Shown here piece after piece: positions 35,375 to 49,400 of a stretch of 64,000 nt of DNA. The position numbers and the translations under genes were made by a program. The notes under the pieces were generated by a model. It saw only the letters and a program-made list of their open reading frames with translations, was not told the origin of the DNA and made no database searches. The DNA comes from Megaleporinus macrocephalus (Eukaryota; Chordata; Actinopteri; Characiformes; Anostomidae), in contig CM038715.1 of NCBI GenBank assembly GCA_021613375.1, positions 2,308,001 to 2,372,000 of the forward strand. The letters are read 5' to 3'. The stretch's first letter is position 1; each line of letters starts with the position of its first letter.

Positions 35375-36308
35375 CGGGGGTATTTAATTAGAGTCAGTAA
35401 GGTCCAGTTAAAGGAAGTTTCCTCAGGCCGGTCTGGACCGTCATCGTTTCTAACTTGTGTTGTGATTCAGTGGTGTATCCTGTTTACTGAAGTAGTCTAG
35501 TATCAGCATCTCATACCATCAATATAATATAATTCCAAATACCGTTTACAGACCTGCCAACATGTTTTGAGTTCAGGTACGGTGGCTGATCAGTACTGAC
35601 TGAGTTCACATGCTCACTCATTATAGCTCATTACTAATATCCACTCACCACCATGTCTAGTTCTTCAACATACAAGTAGACTGTGAAGAAAATAAGAACT
35701 CTTTTAATGAGAAGTCAATATATTTCAGTTTTTGGATATTTCAGTGATTTGCCAGTTGCTTAAAATCTGTACAGTGGAATCACTTTATAATTCATATGTA
35801 CATAGTATTCTAGACTCTGAACTGATATCTGTTGACTTTATGGACTACCTATTAGAAATTGCTATTTTATAAAGCTGTGGGTGGAGAGGGACAAAACCAA
35901 TTTCGTTACTTTCATTTTGATGGCTCTTCGCTTGTAGCCTATTTGAAGAGTTTGAAACTAGCGCTATGATTGGTCAAAGTCTACTTTTCTTTTTTTTATA
36001 GCATGCAGTCTGAATTAGCCTTTCACTCTCACTCGCTTTACTCTCCTACTGCTGCTTCTTGCTTCATACCGCACTCCCAAATCTGCACAGACCTGATTGG
36101 CTGAGGAGGCTTTAGTCATCTTAGAACACACGCACTTGGTCTGTAAGGTTACTGCACCCCAGAGCCCGTATACGGAAAAGAAAAGTTCCACAGCATAAAA
36201 TAAACACTGTCAAAATGAAATCTTTCTCAGTAGTTTATCGCTTTGGGTCCGAATTGGACAGCATCTCGGTCCGGACCCGGACCGCAGTCTGCCTATTAGT
36301 GACCTCTG
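35375..36308 (-). mobile_element. hAT-like element (CAGNGGT family)
   Basis: It is flanked by a perfect 8-bp duplication GTCTACAA (35367-35374 and 36309-36316). Its ends cgggggtatttaattagagt and attagtgacctctg are those of the copy at 39154-40051 in the other orientation. It is internally rearranged. Confidence 0.85.
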
Positions 36309-37400
36309 GTCTACAAAGTACATGCTAGAGGGAGAAACCTGTCTCAGAAACCGTGTCTCAGCTGCCGTCTTGTTGCATTTGCAGCCCTTTTCTCTCTTGC
36401 AAGGTGACGTCATCTCGTAACACAACCCTTATTGCCCGCCTACCAGCAAGCTTGGCACACCCTCAAACAACACACCGAGAAAAAACTTACCACTCTGAAA
36501 CGTCCTGCTCCAGGCTATCTTGGAAATGTAGGTCTATCATCTTGTTCTAACTTAATTTCATGATTTCACAGTGGGCTCACTGGGAGGCACAGCTTAAAGA
36601 AACAGGAGCTTCAACAGGACATTTCAAACAGTATTTCAAACAAAATATTTGGGGAAAATTGAAGCGTGTAAACCTGTTTTGTAGACTCGATGTCAATAAT
36701 TGGCATGTTCCTGCTTGCCATTTTGAGGCATGTTATCACTATAATTCATATATGAAGCAGGTTAAAACTCCAAACTTCAGATATGCCTCTTGTCAGATGT
36801 ACATATTCAGTGAGTGCTTGGAGAACTTAGCTCTAGATCTTATATTACAGTGTTTTTTGAATGATGTTCCTGCTTGGAAACCTATGTGGTCTGTAGAATG
36901 TAGTTATCAACTATGCTACCCAGTTTAGATCGAGAATGGAAGAATGGAAATGCCCAGCTTTAGTAATTATGCGAACGTCAGTGCAAGTAAGTAATAGGTT
37001 AATTCAGTCTTTGATGCCCAGCTCTAAACTTCTTGTTGTTGTTCCAGTACTTGTACTGGAATGTACTGGTGGCATGTCATAATTAAACAGCCCTTTAGTA
37101 ACTGTTACCGAGGGAATGATAGAAGATGCAGGAATTCAGCGCACTCATGGCAACCCCAGTGTAGCATCCTTGTGCCAAAGTGACCGGCCTGGGCTGGTTT
37201 AATCACTGTTTGCTAGTTGCTGTTTGTGACCCAAGTAGTATGTTATGCATTGAGGCCCAGACAGAGCCTGATTGTGGGTTGTTTGTCTGTCTTCCACTTG
37301 CCCTTATGAGTGGACACGGGGTGGGGGTTGGTATTTGCTGCTGAGGCAATTCTTCCACTGTCCTCTATCCTCCTCTCTGCCTGCAGATAAGCCAGAGTGT
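36309..37400 (+). other. Intron sequence, no supported gene
   Basis: An open frame of 122 codons (36560-36928) has no recognisable motif, no splice context and no repeat match. I treat it as chance. Confidence 0.4.
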
Positions 37401-37860
37401 CACCGTGCTGGGGTGGAAGCTGCAGGGTGTAATGTATGATGTGCCTTTACACAAAGTTGAGTCATATTACTATGACCACTTCCTACAGTGGCAGCATGAA
37501 GGTGGCAGCACTATGATCTGGGGAATGTTTTCGTGGCCCACTCATCCATGTGGAAGACACTTTCAACCGATTTGGGTCTGAATCCGTCCTTGCAGATCAT
37601 GTACACCATACATGCTGATTTTCTTCTCTGGGTAGGATGTGATTTTCCAGCAAGACAATGCGACACGTCACATGGCCCACCTCACAATTCTCCAGACTTT
37701 CCAGCAGCTGTGGGATGCACTGCAGTCAGTATGGAACTAGATACTTGTGACCACCTACCAGGACCTTATTGAGTCTTCCAGTTTGTCTAGCTGCTGTCTG
37801 TGCTGCACACAACGATTAATCTGGAGTCATAATAATGTGACTTACACCTGTAGTTCGTTT
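37401..37860 (+). mobile_element. Tc1-like transposase relic
   Basis: Broken frames read GGSTMIWGMFSW, then IFQQDNATRHMAHLTILQ and WDALQSVWN. This matches the catalytic-domain order of fish Tc1-like transposases. There are many stops. Confidence 0.6.
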
Positions 37861-38512
37861 CACTGATCCGGATCAAAATGCACCCCAACAAACCACATGA
37901 GCACATCGTCTCCTCTGATTGGTCAGAGCTATCTGGTGTGCGAGCGAGAAGGTAAACACAGGGAGAAGATCCGGTTTTCTAAACTACTGCACATTTCTTG
38001 TAGAGCGTATCACGGAGCAGCGGCAGAGACAGCATCTGTTCATAGCTGTAATAATAATCTGATAATAAACCAAACTACAGCCCACCTGCAGACCACCCAG
38101 CTCACTCCAAACATCAAGTAGACCACGTCCCTCACTGCTAGTCCAAGAGACACCTCGCTTCATTGTCCTCGCCCTGTTAGCTGCTACACTTCTCCAGTTC
38201 TCTGTTTACGCCATCTGCCGCATCCCATAATGCAAAGCACACCTGGCTGCAGGAGATATTTAGATCAAACTTGTGGAGTACACCTAATTCTTGGGTCAGA
38301 TCGAGGTCGGATCACGTTCTGACCACAAATGAACCGCTCCGGAGTTCGTTTGGAACCGGACTGAGACCACCTCCTCTCGAGGGTCTCGATGCGGTTGTTT
38401 TGGTCCAAACCCGAGTGTGATTACTGTTTTCACACCTGCCAAAAAGAACCGCACCAAACGAACCAAAGTCCATTTTAACCAGAATAACTAGAGCTGGTGT
38501 GAAAACACCCTA
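37861..38512. mobile_element. DNA transposon remnant with gtgtgaaaacaccct end
   Basis: The right end is gagctggtgtgaaaacaccc, a terminus common in fish non-autonomous DNA elements. The left end is not intact. The interior is non-coding. Confidence 0.4.
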
Positions 38513-39153
38513 ACGGTTTATATCAAACAGTGGTGATTAATTTTTATATGGCCATTCCAAACCTCTACTCTTAAACTGGATTTACACGGTGATATAATTT
38601 TAGTTGCTTAAAACCAATTTGAAACGAAATTATACCTGAACTGCATAATGTAGAGTTTCCTGTAACTCAGTTACATGAACTGCAAACACCAACGTCATGA
38701 AACAGGTTTCATTCAATTAACATCCAGACAATGTATATCATCATCACACAGAATTACATTATTTTAAAGGATTGAATACAAACACTAGGCGCTGGCTGCT
38801 CAGGCTAGTTGAGTAGTAGACTTGTTGACCTTGCTGCTTGACAGCGAGACTTACAGCTTGATGTTGATTAGAGACTGATCATGTGATTTTGACAATAACA
38901 ACATTGATGCCACTGAGAAGACCACAGGTGTAAAGCCTGGTGATTCTAGGGTTTCTTGAAAGTTAGCCATGCGATTTATGGCTCAGTCAGATTTTAGAAT
39001 TTGTTAGTTGAAAAGCTTTTTTTTTTCTGTGGTTTTATCCATGAGCTCCTCAGTGACTAGTAGAAGTCGACTCTGCTTTCAACTGTTGTCAACCGTTAAC
39101 TGTAATCGAGGGATGACAATAAGCAAACAAGAGTTACTAGCATTACTTTACTG

Positions 39154-40051
39154 CAGGGGTCACTAATAGGCAGACCACGGTCCGGATTCGGACCCAGACG
39201 TTGTCCAGTGTGGACCCAAACTGATAAACTTTTGAGAATGATTTAATGTTGACAGTGTTTATTTTAAGAGGCGGAGCTTTTCCTGTCTTTATGGTATACA
39301 GGCTTTGAGGCGCAGTAACCTCACAGACCAATCACGCGTGTAGTCAAATCACCAAAGGTGTTTCTCAGCCAATCAGATCTGTGCAGATTCGGGAGTGCGG
39401 CGTGCACACAGGCGAGAAGCAGCAGTCGGAGAATGAAGCGAGTCAGATGACGTGCTCTAAAAAAAGAAAAGTCGACGACGGAAAACGACTTTTCAACCAG
39501 GACTGGACCGAGACAGACGTACGCTCCACACAGAACGTTCCGGATATCTCGTATGAGTGTGAGAATGGTTCTAACACAGTTTCAGCACAGATTTAAAGTC
39601 CTGGCTGGACCACCAAGAGCTCACTTCTCTCACTGAACAAGAGAAAGTGTGGAGGAATACAAGAGAGAGATAAACTGATAAGATGTGAAGCTCAGTTAAC
39701 AACATTAAACATTTTATTTACTTTTAATTATAAATAAACACTTTATGATGCACTTTTTGTTAAAAGCATTTTAAATGTAGCTCTTGTTTTTACTCAGTGA
39801 TTAAAAAAACATTCATTCAGTTCAGTATTTAAACAGTAAATATACTGAAATATACTGAACGGTATGTGTGGTGTGTTGGTGTTTCAGTAGCTGATGGTAT
39901 AAGATGCTGATACTAGACTGTAAACAGGATACACCACTGAATCACAACACACGTTAGAGATGATGACGGTTAGAGATTGATGACGGTCCAGACCTTGGCC
40001 TGAGGAGATCTCCTCTAACTGGACCTTACTGACTCTAATTAAACACCACTG
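39154..40051 (+). mobile_element. hAT-like element with transposase N-terminus remnant
   Basis: It starts CAGGGGTCACTAATAGGCAG and ends ttaaacaccactg. The 8-bp flanks ctttactg and atctactg are degraded. An open frame (about 39448-39520) reads MTCSKKRKVDDGKRLFNQDW. This is like the start of a hAT transposase, including a basic nuclear signal KKRK. The rest of the transposase is missing. Confidence 0.75.
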
Positions 40052-40327
40052 ATCTACTGGGTTAACTGCTGTTTAAACTCTTTTCTCTAAACATGCTGTG
40101 TTTGCTGTAAATGAGCTTCGTTCTGATTGGCTGCCCTGTATAGTGCCTCATTAAAAGGCATTTGGGTAAAATCACTTCTTATAATGTTCGTGTAAACGAG
40201 TGCTAAAGTGCTGCACATATTGCTGCACTTATTTACAAATGATTGTAAGTCTTGTGTGTGGTTGGTGGCATGGGCACTGAAGCCTAGCCCCCCTCATCAA
40301 ACATGCATGCTGTATGTAAGTGTGTGT

Positions 40328-40329
<2 letters not shown>

Positions 40330-40364
<35 letters not shown>
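40330..40364. repeat. (GA)n microsatellite
   Basis: There are about 17 GA units. Confidence 0.95.
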
Positions 40365-40369
<5 letters not shown>

Positions 40370-40532
40370 TTTTGAGAAGTCAGCAGCACTGCTATGTTTG
40401 AGTTGTGAGTCAGATAACCTGGGAGAGAGTGAGGGACACATACAGATAATGCATTGCTTTCTATGTGCTTCTGTGTAGCAGTGATGACAGTATGCATCTT
40501 CAGCAGTGTACCTGACTATTATATTCTTTAGC

Positions 40533-41628
40533 CTGGAGAAACTAATAGTAAACATCTCTTCATGGATGACAGCTCATCATCTGAAGCTCAGTCCCAGCAA
40601 GACTGAGCTGCTGTTCATCCCTGGAACTACAGGTCCTCAGCAGGATCTTGCCATCTCATTCGAGAACTCTTTGATTGTTCCGTCTAAAGATGCAAGAAAC
40701 CTTGGTGTGACTCTGGATGACCAGTTATCGTTCTCAGCCCAGATTACGAACCTGACTCGGTCATGCAGATACATTCTCCACAACATCAGACGCATCCGAC
40801 CCTTCCTCTCTCAGGAGGCCTCCCAGCTCGTCCAGTCTCTTGTCATTTCAAGGCTCGACTACTGCAACTCGCTCCTGGCTGGTCTTCCTCTGCAGACCAT
40901 CAGGACCTTCTACTGGTCCAGAATGCAGCAGCACGGCTCGTCTTCAATCTTCCCAAGTTCACTCACATCACTCCACTGCTGCGCTCCCTTCTCTGGCTTC
41001 CTGTAGCTGCTCGCATTCAGTTTAAAGTTCTGATGCCTACAAAGCCAAGAATGGACCAGCTCCTCCTGACCTTATGGCAATGGCCAAAAGTTGAACCGCA
41101 CCTCGAGCCCTTCGCACTTCAAGTACGGCTCGGCTTGACCCGCCATCACTCAAGATTCGTGGAAGACACGCGACAAGACGCTTCTCTGTCCTGGAGCCCA
41201 GCTGGTGGAACGAACTTCCACTGGCTGTCCGAACAGCGAACTCTCTCGCGGTCTTCAAACGCAGACTGAAGACCACCATCTCTTTGTGAAGCACTTATAA
41301 TCACTAATATACTAAAGTACTGGTATAAACTGTAACTGCACTTTATCTTCTAGGAGCTCTGGCTAAGTACTGCACTTGTACTGTATGTAGTCTTGTTCTC
41401 TTCTCTGTAGGTGTTCCAGTCTTGCTAGGTATTGCATTGTCTTCTTTCTAGGTATCAGCACTGGCCCTGTGTTTATGGCAGTGTTTGAGTATAAGAGTAG
41501 TTTGGACATAAACCTGTTTGTACTAGATAGAGATTCATACTCTAACCAACACTAAGCACTTTTGTAAGTCGCTCTGGATAAAAGCATCTGCTAAATACCG
41601 TAAATGTAAATGTAAATGTAAATGTAAA
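40533..41628 (+). mobile_element. L2-clade LINE, 3' end
   Basis: Frames encode the end of the reverse transcriptase: WMTAHHLKLSPSKTELLFIP, ARNLGVTLDDQLSFSAQI, SRLDYCNSLLAGLP, then in another frame VQNAAARLVFNLPKFTHITP. At least one frameshift lies near 40905. The 3' UTR ends with agtcgctctggataaaagca and (aaatgt)n, typical of L2. It is 5' truncated. Confidence 0.9.
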
Positions 41629-41902
41629 CCTTAACAGCACTTTAATGTGTGTGCCAATCAGTCCTTCACAGGAGTCTCTCCATAGTACATGAAAATTCTT
41701 GATCTTGGGGCTTTATGTTAGTATCGATTAGAAAAATGCTCTACTTACACAGCACACAACTTAAACAGCAAAAAAAATTGATGTAGGTCTTTAAACAAAT
41801 CAGGAAAATACTGACCAGCATGTTTTTTTTATAGTGTATTGCAGTTGTAGCAGCCAAACATGGTTCTGTGTAAGTAAGAGACTTTTGATTAAGCTGTCTA
41901 TG

Positions 41903-41921
41903 AGTGTGTGTGTGTGTATGT

Positions 41922-41958
<37 letters not shown>
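41903..41958. repeat. (GT)n microsatellite
   Basis: Tandem GT with two TATG interruptions. Confidence 0.95.
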
Positions 41959-41960
<2 letters not shown>

Positions 41961-42979
41961 TCAGCTCTTTAGGGCGTCGTCACAGCTCACAAAAGATGCA
42001 AAGCAGCTCCATTCCAGAAGAACAAACTGAGGGATTAGCTTTGCCTCATCACGGTAGGCTCAGACTCATTCCAATGAGAGAGAGAGATGCAGAGCTCTGA
42101 ATGTGGGTCATGTGCCTCAGCTCCTCAAATCTACTGCTGAACCTCCTGCAGCATGACTCGGGTGCCTCGGCTTAGAGGCTGCAGCAGCGGCTAACGTTCT
42201 CGTGATTTTGTTCGTGCCGGATTATTACCGGGGCTGTGTCAGAGTCTGTGTCTGTTGAGATGTAGCATATTTTAGGATTGCTCCTGCGCTGCCCCGGTTT
42301 AGTTTCTGCATATGTAAATCCTTTACACTGACATGAAAAGTGTTGTTTCTAATGCAGGGGTGGTGAACCAAACGTTTTCCCTGCTGTAACCCAGCTAAAC
42401 CCGGCAGCTAAGTAGAATCAGGTGTGTTTGAGCAGTGAAATCACCAAACTGTGCCGTTTCCCAGCCCTGACTGAGTGCCATGTTAGCGATATACTGCCAA
42501 ATGATCTTCAGAGTAGAGCAGAAATATGGTTTGACTTCTCTGAAGCTTCTGTGTCTGTTCTTGTAGCAAGTCTTTCATTTCTAAATGTGATCAGGGATGC
42601 TTACCTGTAGCTGATGCTGTCAAAGTAAGTGTATATGCATATACGTATAGGCTGTGTTGTGTAATATGCAAATAGGCCTATTCATATATGCAGCTCACAG
42701 TATGTGCACAGCTGTTTCAGCGTACATTCATTTGCAGTCTAACCAACAAGATGAAAATCAGATTGGGAACTTGTATGACATTCTAACATGCATTTGCTCC
42801 AACGGGCAGTGAAGCAGCCAGTTAGGAACACCGTTGAAAGCATTGTAATGTGCTATAGCAAGCACTTAGCACACAAAGAACTCTTCTGAACTGAAAATGC
42901 AGTCGCATGCAGAAGTTTGAACTCTTATATTCTCTATAACGGTTACACTTACCAGTTTTAATCAAAGTTAACTAAAGTA

Positions 42980-43805
42980 ACTTGCCGGTAATAAGATGGA
43001 CTGGTTTTCAGTGAGGGTTGGACCCGTCAGGGCTGCCCGCTATCACCGGTCCTGTTCATAATATTTATGGATAATGTGGTCCTGCTGGCATCATCAAACT
43101 GTGACCTCTTGCTGGATCAGTTTGCAGCCGAGTGTGAAGCAGCTGGGATGAAAATCAGCACCTCCAGATCCGTGACTATGGTCCTCAGTTGGAAAAGAGT
43201 GGAGTGGCCACTACAGGTTGGAAATGATCTTCTGCCTCAAGTGGAGGAGTTTAAGTATCTGGGGTTCTTGTTCCCGAGTGAGGGAGGGATGGAGCGGGAG
43301 GTTGACTGGCAGACCGGCGCAGCGTCTGCAGTGATGCAGGCTCTGTACCGGTCTGTCCTGGTGAAGAGAGAGTCAAAAGGTAAAGGTCTCTATTTACGGG
43401 TCAGTCTACGTTCCTACTCTTACCTGCGGTCAGGAGCTCTGGGTAGTTACTGAAAGAACGAGATCGCGGACACAAGCTGCTGAAATGAGTTTCCTCCGCA
43501 GGGTGTCGGGGTGACAGATAGGGTGAGGAGCTAGATTATATGGGGGAGGCTCAGAGTCGAGCCGCTACTCCTCCACGTCGAGAGGATCCAGCTGAAGTGT
43601 TCCGGACCCCTGCAGTAGGGAAGACCTAGGACACGCTGGAGGAATTATATCTCTTGGCTGGTCTGGGAACGCCTCGGCAGCCCCTAGAGGAGCTAGAGGA
43701 GGTGTCTGGGGAGAGGGAAGTCTGGGTTTCTCTACTTAGACTGCTATTTCCGCGACTCAGACCCCCGGAATAAGCGGTAGATAGTGGATGGATGGATGGA
43801 TAAAG
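42980..43805 (+). mobile_element. LINE reverse-transcriptase 3' relic with (TGGA)n tail
   Basis: Frames read MDNVVLLASSN, AAECEAAGMKISTSRS, LPQVEEFKYLGFLFPSEGG, AASAVMQALYRSV, then AEMSFLRRVSG. This order is common in fish non-LTR elements. Stops and frameshifts interrupt it. The tail tggatggatggataaa ends it. Confidence 0.85.
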
Positions 43806-45277
43806 TAACTTTTGTGACAGCTGAGGTCTATTGGAATAAGTATTTCTAAACATGTATGAAGGGTTATGTCAGTTGTCATGACATGTTATAAACAGTACCT
43901 TATAGTAAAGTCTTACTGAATCACCTCTAGGACTCTTTTGATTGTTAGACCAGGTTATATGAGGCCAAACAGCTTTATGTGAGGCGTGTGTTGAGTCTTT
44001 AATATCTGAATCTTGGCTACATAACGTCATTTGGGGTGTGTTGAGGAGGTGGTTATTGCTTTTAGACTTTTTACAAGAGTGGAACTGTTTCAGGTTCAGT
44101 GCTGCATGTTTGCTTAGTTCCTGGATTATGAAACAGAATAATTATTTAAGTGAATATATAAATAAACTTCATTTGAGCTTATACTGTTTCTTATCCGTTC
44201 ATAGTATGAATATACATAGCATTGCATTGTTCTGTATTTGAGGTAGTTTGTTGTGGTGGTTTTTGATGTACAGAGCTAGTATTACTAGACATTTAGAAAT
44301 TTCTAGTAATGCATTATAAACTAAACAATGTCTGTACTTGGCCTCTAATGCTGAACTGCATCCCGCATGCCCCGGGGTTCTGGATTCCTTTGCTGCTGCG
44401 TGCTGCCCTGCTTGTTGTATCGACTCTTCTGTCAACTTGATTAACTGTTTGAAGTAATCGGTGCCTCTCTGCATACTACCTGGCACAAGCAGATGTCAAT
44501 ACATACACTGGATAACACAGAGTTAAGGCATGAATAGTCTGTAGGACTATATTATCTAACAGGCAGAAGTCATAGGAAGAGCTTGAGCGACTTATGTAAC
44601 ATGTTTTCTTTGAAGGCTGAGCTCGACTTTTACTCCCTCACACTCTTACTTCGAACAATGCCCCATTGTTTATTTTTTCCATCATCTTCACTGCATAATG
44701 TTCACGTTGTGCTCTAGTAACTTGGTTTTCCAATGCTATTGGAATCTGTAGTGCTTTAATATGTACATTAGGGATACTGACAGAAAATAAATACCTGAAT
44801 GAACCTAATTGTGCTGGATGACCATTTATCACACAGGTGTACATTGAATTTAATTCATGTGTGTTCCAAAATATAAACTTTTTCCTTCTTTTTCAATAAC
44901 TCCTCATGATAACACTGTCTGCTAACTAATGTTAATTAGATCGTAGCCCAGCCAAGTGCTGAACACGCATTCATTTATTTACTTAAATGGTATTAAATGG
45001 TAAAATGGTATATTAAATTCTTTGCCTTGAAGATTCGTTTAGTCCATACAATAATATACAGTGCGCTGTTAGTGTTGCCAGGTGGCATGACGTGATTTGA
45101 TGGCGCTGATTGTAAAATAAAGAAAGAGAGAGAGGATAAGGAGAGGAGAACAGGAGGAACGGTCAGAGAAAACCATACACAGTGTTTAAAGTCTACTGTA
45201 AACCCAACTAGCCGAGGAGCCGTTACTGAACGCCAACCTGAAGAAAGATGTGACTGAAGTTATCTTCTTATGTGAAT

Positions 45278-45360
45278 TCCACCGTTCCACCTTAAATGCT
45301 GCAGCAGTTACAGGAACCAGAATGTAACTTCTATATAATTTAAGGTGGAACGGTGGAAGC
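45278..45360. repeat. Palindromic hairpin mini-element
   Basis: The arms ccaccgttccaccttaaat and atttaaggtggaacggtgg are perfect 19-nt inverted repeats around a loop of about 40 nt. A relative lies at 51486-51590. Confidence 0.75.
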
Positions 45361-46493
45361 TAAATTCAGAAAGCAAGCAACTGAGCTTTCCCAGCAAACT
45401 GATAGTGAGTCTGAGTTTTATGGTAACCGCTAGCCGAGCATGACATCAGTGTTTCAGCAGGGCTTCAACATCTATTCAGTTTAGTTAGTGAATAGTCTGT
45501 TTTCATCTATGAAATTAAAAAAGGTGGACAGTTCCTGTCTGACATATTTTGGACACTGCTGTTCTGTAATAAATTCTGGTGAAGGCCGACCAATAAAATT
45601 AGGTGCTAAGCAATATTGTATTCATGACAGAAAGTCGTACAGTATTAATAAAAGTTCATTATAAAAGATTTATATTTCTTGCTTTTGCTCCTCGAAAGAT
45701 TTGTTGATCATCACTTTTCAAAATCAAGTAAAATTGTTTTGAAAAGTCATTAGTAGTTAAGAGTAGCCGCTTAGGCAGGGATGCGGCAGGAGTACGTTTC
45801 AGTACGTTTCAAAATACTCAGTGGAAGTACGTGCCAATGAGTACCACCCAACAGTCAGACCTAAACACACTCCTGGGTGAGCTTCAGGTCTTTCCTGGGT
45901 GTTTTTTTAAAGCTGGGAACAGACCATAGTGAAAGCTCTGGAAAGTCTGGACACCCTAAGCTACCAATGCTTTTGAGTGAATCCGTTCTCACATTTAGCT
46001 AGCTGGACTTTCAGACAGATTTATTTACTTTTGCGTTCACTAGTACTGTGTATCGTAAGGAATTGTGTATCAGAAACTACAAAAAATACACAAGTAACAT
46101 ATTTTTTTTCTGTAAAATAAAAGTAATTCCTGTCAAGAAATCAGACACCTGTCTCAGGACACTACCTTTCGTCTCTGCAAATGTCTCTGGTGCCTTTTTT
46201 GCTGGTAGCTGGACTAAAATGTGGCTACTGGCTGCACTCCTGATGCAGACATATTTCAGCAAAGTGGCTAAGTGAGCGAGTAAGTCAGTGAAAAGGCCTC
46301 GTCTGAGCTCTATAGCAGTTTTCATTTGCTTTTTCATTCAGTTTACAGCTCTGAGTTTCAGGTTCAGGTGAGGTTTTCGAGGCAACTCATCAGTGAAAAG
46401 ACAGCCCACCTGCTGTGGTTATCATTGGAAAACACTTTCACAGGTGTTAGGAATCTGCTTTACATGCCTAATTATTCATTTACACAGAGAGAC

Positions 46494-49400
46494 TGATGGT
46501 GCATCCGAAATCTCCTACTGCTCAGTACTCAGTAGTAAATCAGTAGGCGAGCGCAGCTAGTATGTCTGAATACTCAGTAGTAAATCAGTAGGTGAGCGCG
46601 GCTAGTATGTCTGAATACTCAGTAGTAGATCAGTAGGCTAGTATGTCTGAATACTCAATAGTAAATCAGTAGGCTAGTATGTCTGAATACTCAGTAGTAA
46701 ATCAGTAGGCTAGTATGTCTGAATACTCAGTAGTAAATCAGTAGGCTAGTATGTCTAAATACTCAGTAGTAAATCAGTAGGTGAGCGTGGCTAGTATGTC
46801 TGAATACTCAATAGTAAATCAGTAGGCTAGTATGTCTGAATACTCAGTAGTAAATCAGTAGGCTAGTATGTCTGAATACTCAGTAGTAAATCAGTAGGCT
46901 AGTATGTCTAAATACTCAGTAGTAAATCAGTAGGTGAGCGTGGCTAGTATGTCTGAATACTCAATAGTAAATCAGTAGGCTAGTATGTCTGAATACTCAG
47001 TAGTAAATCAGTAGGCGAGCGCGGCTAGTATGTCTGAATACTCAGTAGTAAATCAGTAGGCGAGCGCGGATAGTATGTCTGAATACTCAGTAGTAAATCA
47101 GTAGGCGAGCGTGGCTAGTATGTCTGAATACTCAGTAGTAAATCAGTAGGCGAGCGCGGCTAGTATGTCTGAATACTCAGTAGTAAATCAGTAGGTGAGC
47201 GCGGCTAGTATGTCTGAATACTCAGTAGTAAATCAGTAGGCGAGGCGTGGCTAGTACGTCTGAATACTCAGTAGTAAATCAGTAGGTGAGCGCGGCTAGT
47301 ATGTCTGAATACTCAGTAGTAAATCAGTAGGCGAGCGTGGCTAGTATGTGTGAATACTCAGTAGTAAATCAGTAGGCGAGCGTGGCTAGTACGTCTGAAT
47401 ACTCAGTAGTAAATCAGTAGGTGAGCGCGGCTAGTATGTCTGAATACTCAGTAGTAAATCAGTAGGCGAGCGTGGCTAGTATGTGTGAATACTCAGTAGT
47501 AAATCAGTAGGCGAGCGTGGCTAGTATGTCTGAATACTCAGTAGTAAATCAGTAGGCGAGCGTGGCTAGTATGTCTGAATACTCAGTAGTAAATCAGTAG
47601 GTGAGTGTAGCTAGTATGTCTGAATACTCAGTAGTAAATCAGTAGGCGAGCGCGGCTAGTATGTCTGAATACTCAGTAGTAAATCAGTAGGCTAGTATGT
47701 CTGAATACTCAGTAGTAAATCAGTAGGTGAGTGTAGCTAGTATGTCTGAATACTCAGTAGTAAATCAGTAGGCGAGCGTGGCTAGTATGTCTGAATACTC
47801 AGTAGTAAATCAGTAGGTGAGCGCGGCTAGTATGTCTGAATACTCAGTAGTAAATCAGTAGGTGAGCGCGGCTAGTATGTCTGAATACTCAGTAGTAAAT
47901 CAGTAGGTGAGCGCGGCTAGTATGTCTGAATACTCAGTAGTAGATCAGTAGGCTAGTATGTCTGAATACTCAATAGTAAATCAGTAGGCTAGTATGTCTG
48001 AATACTCAGTAGTAAATCAGTAGGCTAGTATGTCTGAATACTCAGTAGTAAATCAGTAGGCTAGTATGTCTAAATACTCAGTAGTAAATCAGTAGGTGAG
48101 CGTGGCTAGTATGTCTGAATACTCAGTAGTAAATCAGTAGGCTAGTATGTCTGAATACTCAGTAGTAAATCAGTAGGCTAGTATGTCTAAATACTCAGTA
48201 GTAAATCAGTAGGTGAGCGTGGCTAGTATGTCTGAATACTCAGTAGTAAATCAGTAGGCTAGTATGTCTGAATACTCAGTAGTAAATCAGTAGGCTAGTA
48301 TGTCTAAATACTCAGTAGTAAATCAGTAGGTGAGCGTGGCTAGTATGTCTGAATACTCAATAGTAAATCAGTAGGCTAGTATGTCTGAATACTCAGTAGT
48401 AAATCAGTAGGCGAGCGCGGCTAGTATGTCTGAATACTCAGTAGTAAATCAGTAGGCGAGCGCGGCTAGTATGTCTGAATACTCAGTAGTAAATCAGTAG
48501 GTGAGCGCGGCTAGTATGTCTGAATACTCAGTAGTAAATCAGTAGGCGAGCGTGGCTAGTACGTCTGAATACTCAGTAGTAAATCAGTAGGTGAGCGCGG
48601 CTAGTACGTCTGAATACTCAGTAGTAAATCAGTAGGCGAGCGTGGCTAGTATGTCTGAATACTCAGTAGTAAATCAGTAGGCGAGCGTGGCTAGTACGTC
48701 TGAATACTCAGTAGTAAATCAGTAGGTGAGCGCGGCTAGTATGTCTGAATACTCAGTAGTAAATCAGTAGGCGAGCGTGGCTAGTATGTGTGAATACTCA
48801 GTAGTAAATCAGTAGGCGAGCGTGGCTAGTATGTCTGAATACTCAGTAGTAAATCAGTAGGCGAGCGTGGCTAGTATGTCTGAATACTCAGTAGTAAATC
48901 AGTAGGTGAGTGTAGCTAGTATGTCTGAATACTCAGTAGTAAATCAGTAGGCGAGCGCGGCTAGTATGTCTGAATACTCAGTAGTAAATCAGTAGGCTAG
49001 TATGTCTGAATACTCAGTAGTAAATCAGTAGGTGAGTGTAGCTAGTATGTCTGAATACTCAGTAGTAAATCAGTAGGCGAGCGTGGCTAGTATGTCTGAA
49101 TACTCAGTAGTAAATCAGTAGGTGAGCGCGGCTAGTATGTCTGAATACTCAGTAGTAAATCAGTAGGTGAGCGCGGCTAGTATGTCTGAATACTCAGTAG
49201 TAAATCAGTAGGCGAGCGCGGCTAGTATGTCTGAATACTCAGTAGTAAATCAGTAGGCGAGCGCAGCTAGTATGTCTGAATACTCAGAAGTAAATCAGTA
49301 GGTGAGCGCGGCTAGTATGTCTGAATACTCAGTAGTAAATCAGTAGGTGAGTGTGGCTAGTATGTCTGAATACTCAGTAGTAAATCAGTAGGTGAGCATG

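Noticed and set aside
36560..36928. 122-codon open frame without repeat match
   Set aside because: No known motif, no splice signals at the ends and ordinary intron composition. Chance is the simplest explanation.
40506..41269. Two overlapping frames of about 167 codons that could be a host gene
   Set aside because: They are the frameshifted reverse-transcriptase end of an L2 LINE, with its typical 3' tail.
43067..43453. 128-codon open frame
   Set aside because: LINE reverse-transcriptase fragment ending in a (TGGA)n tail, not a host gene.
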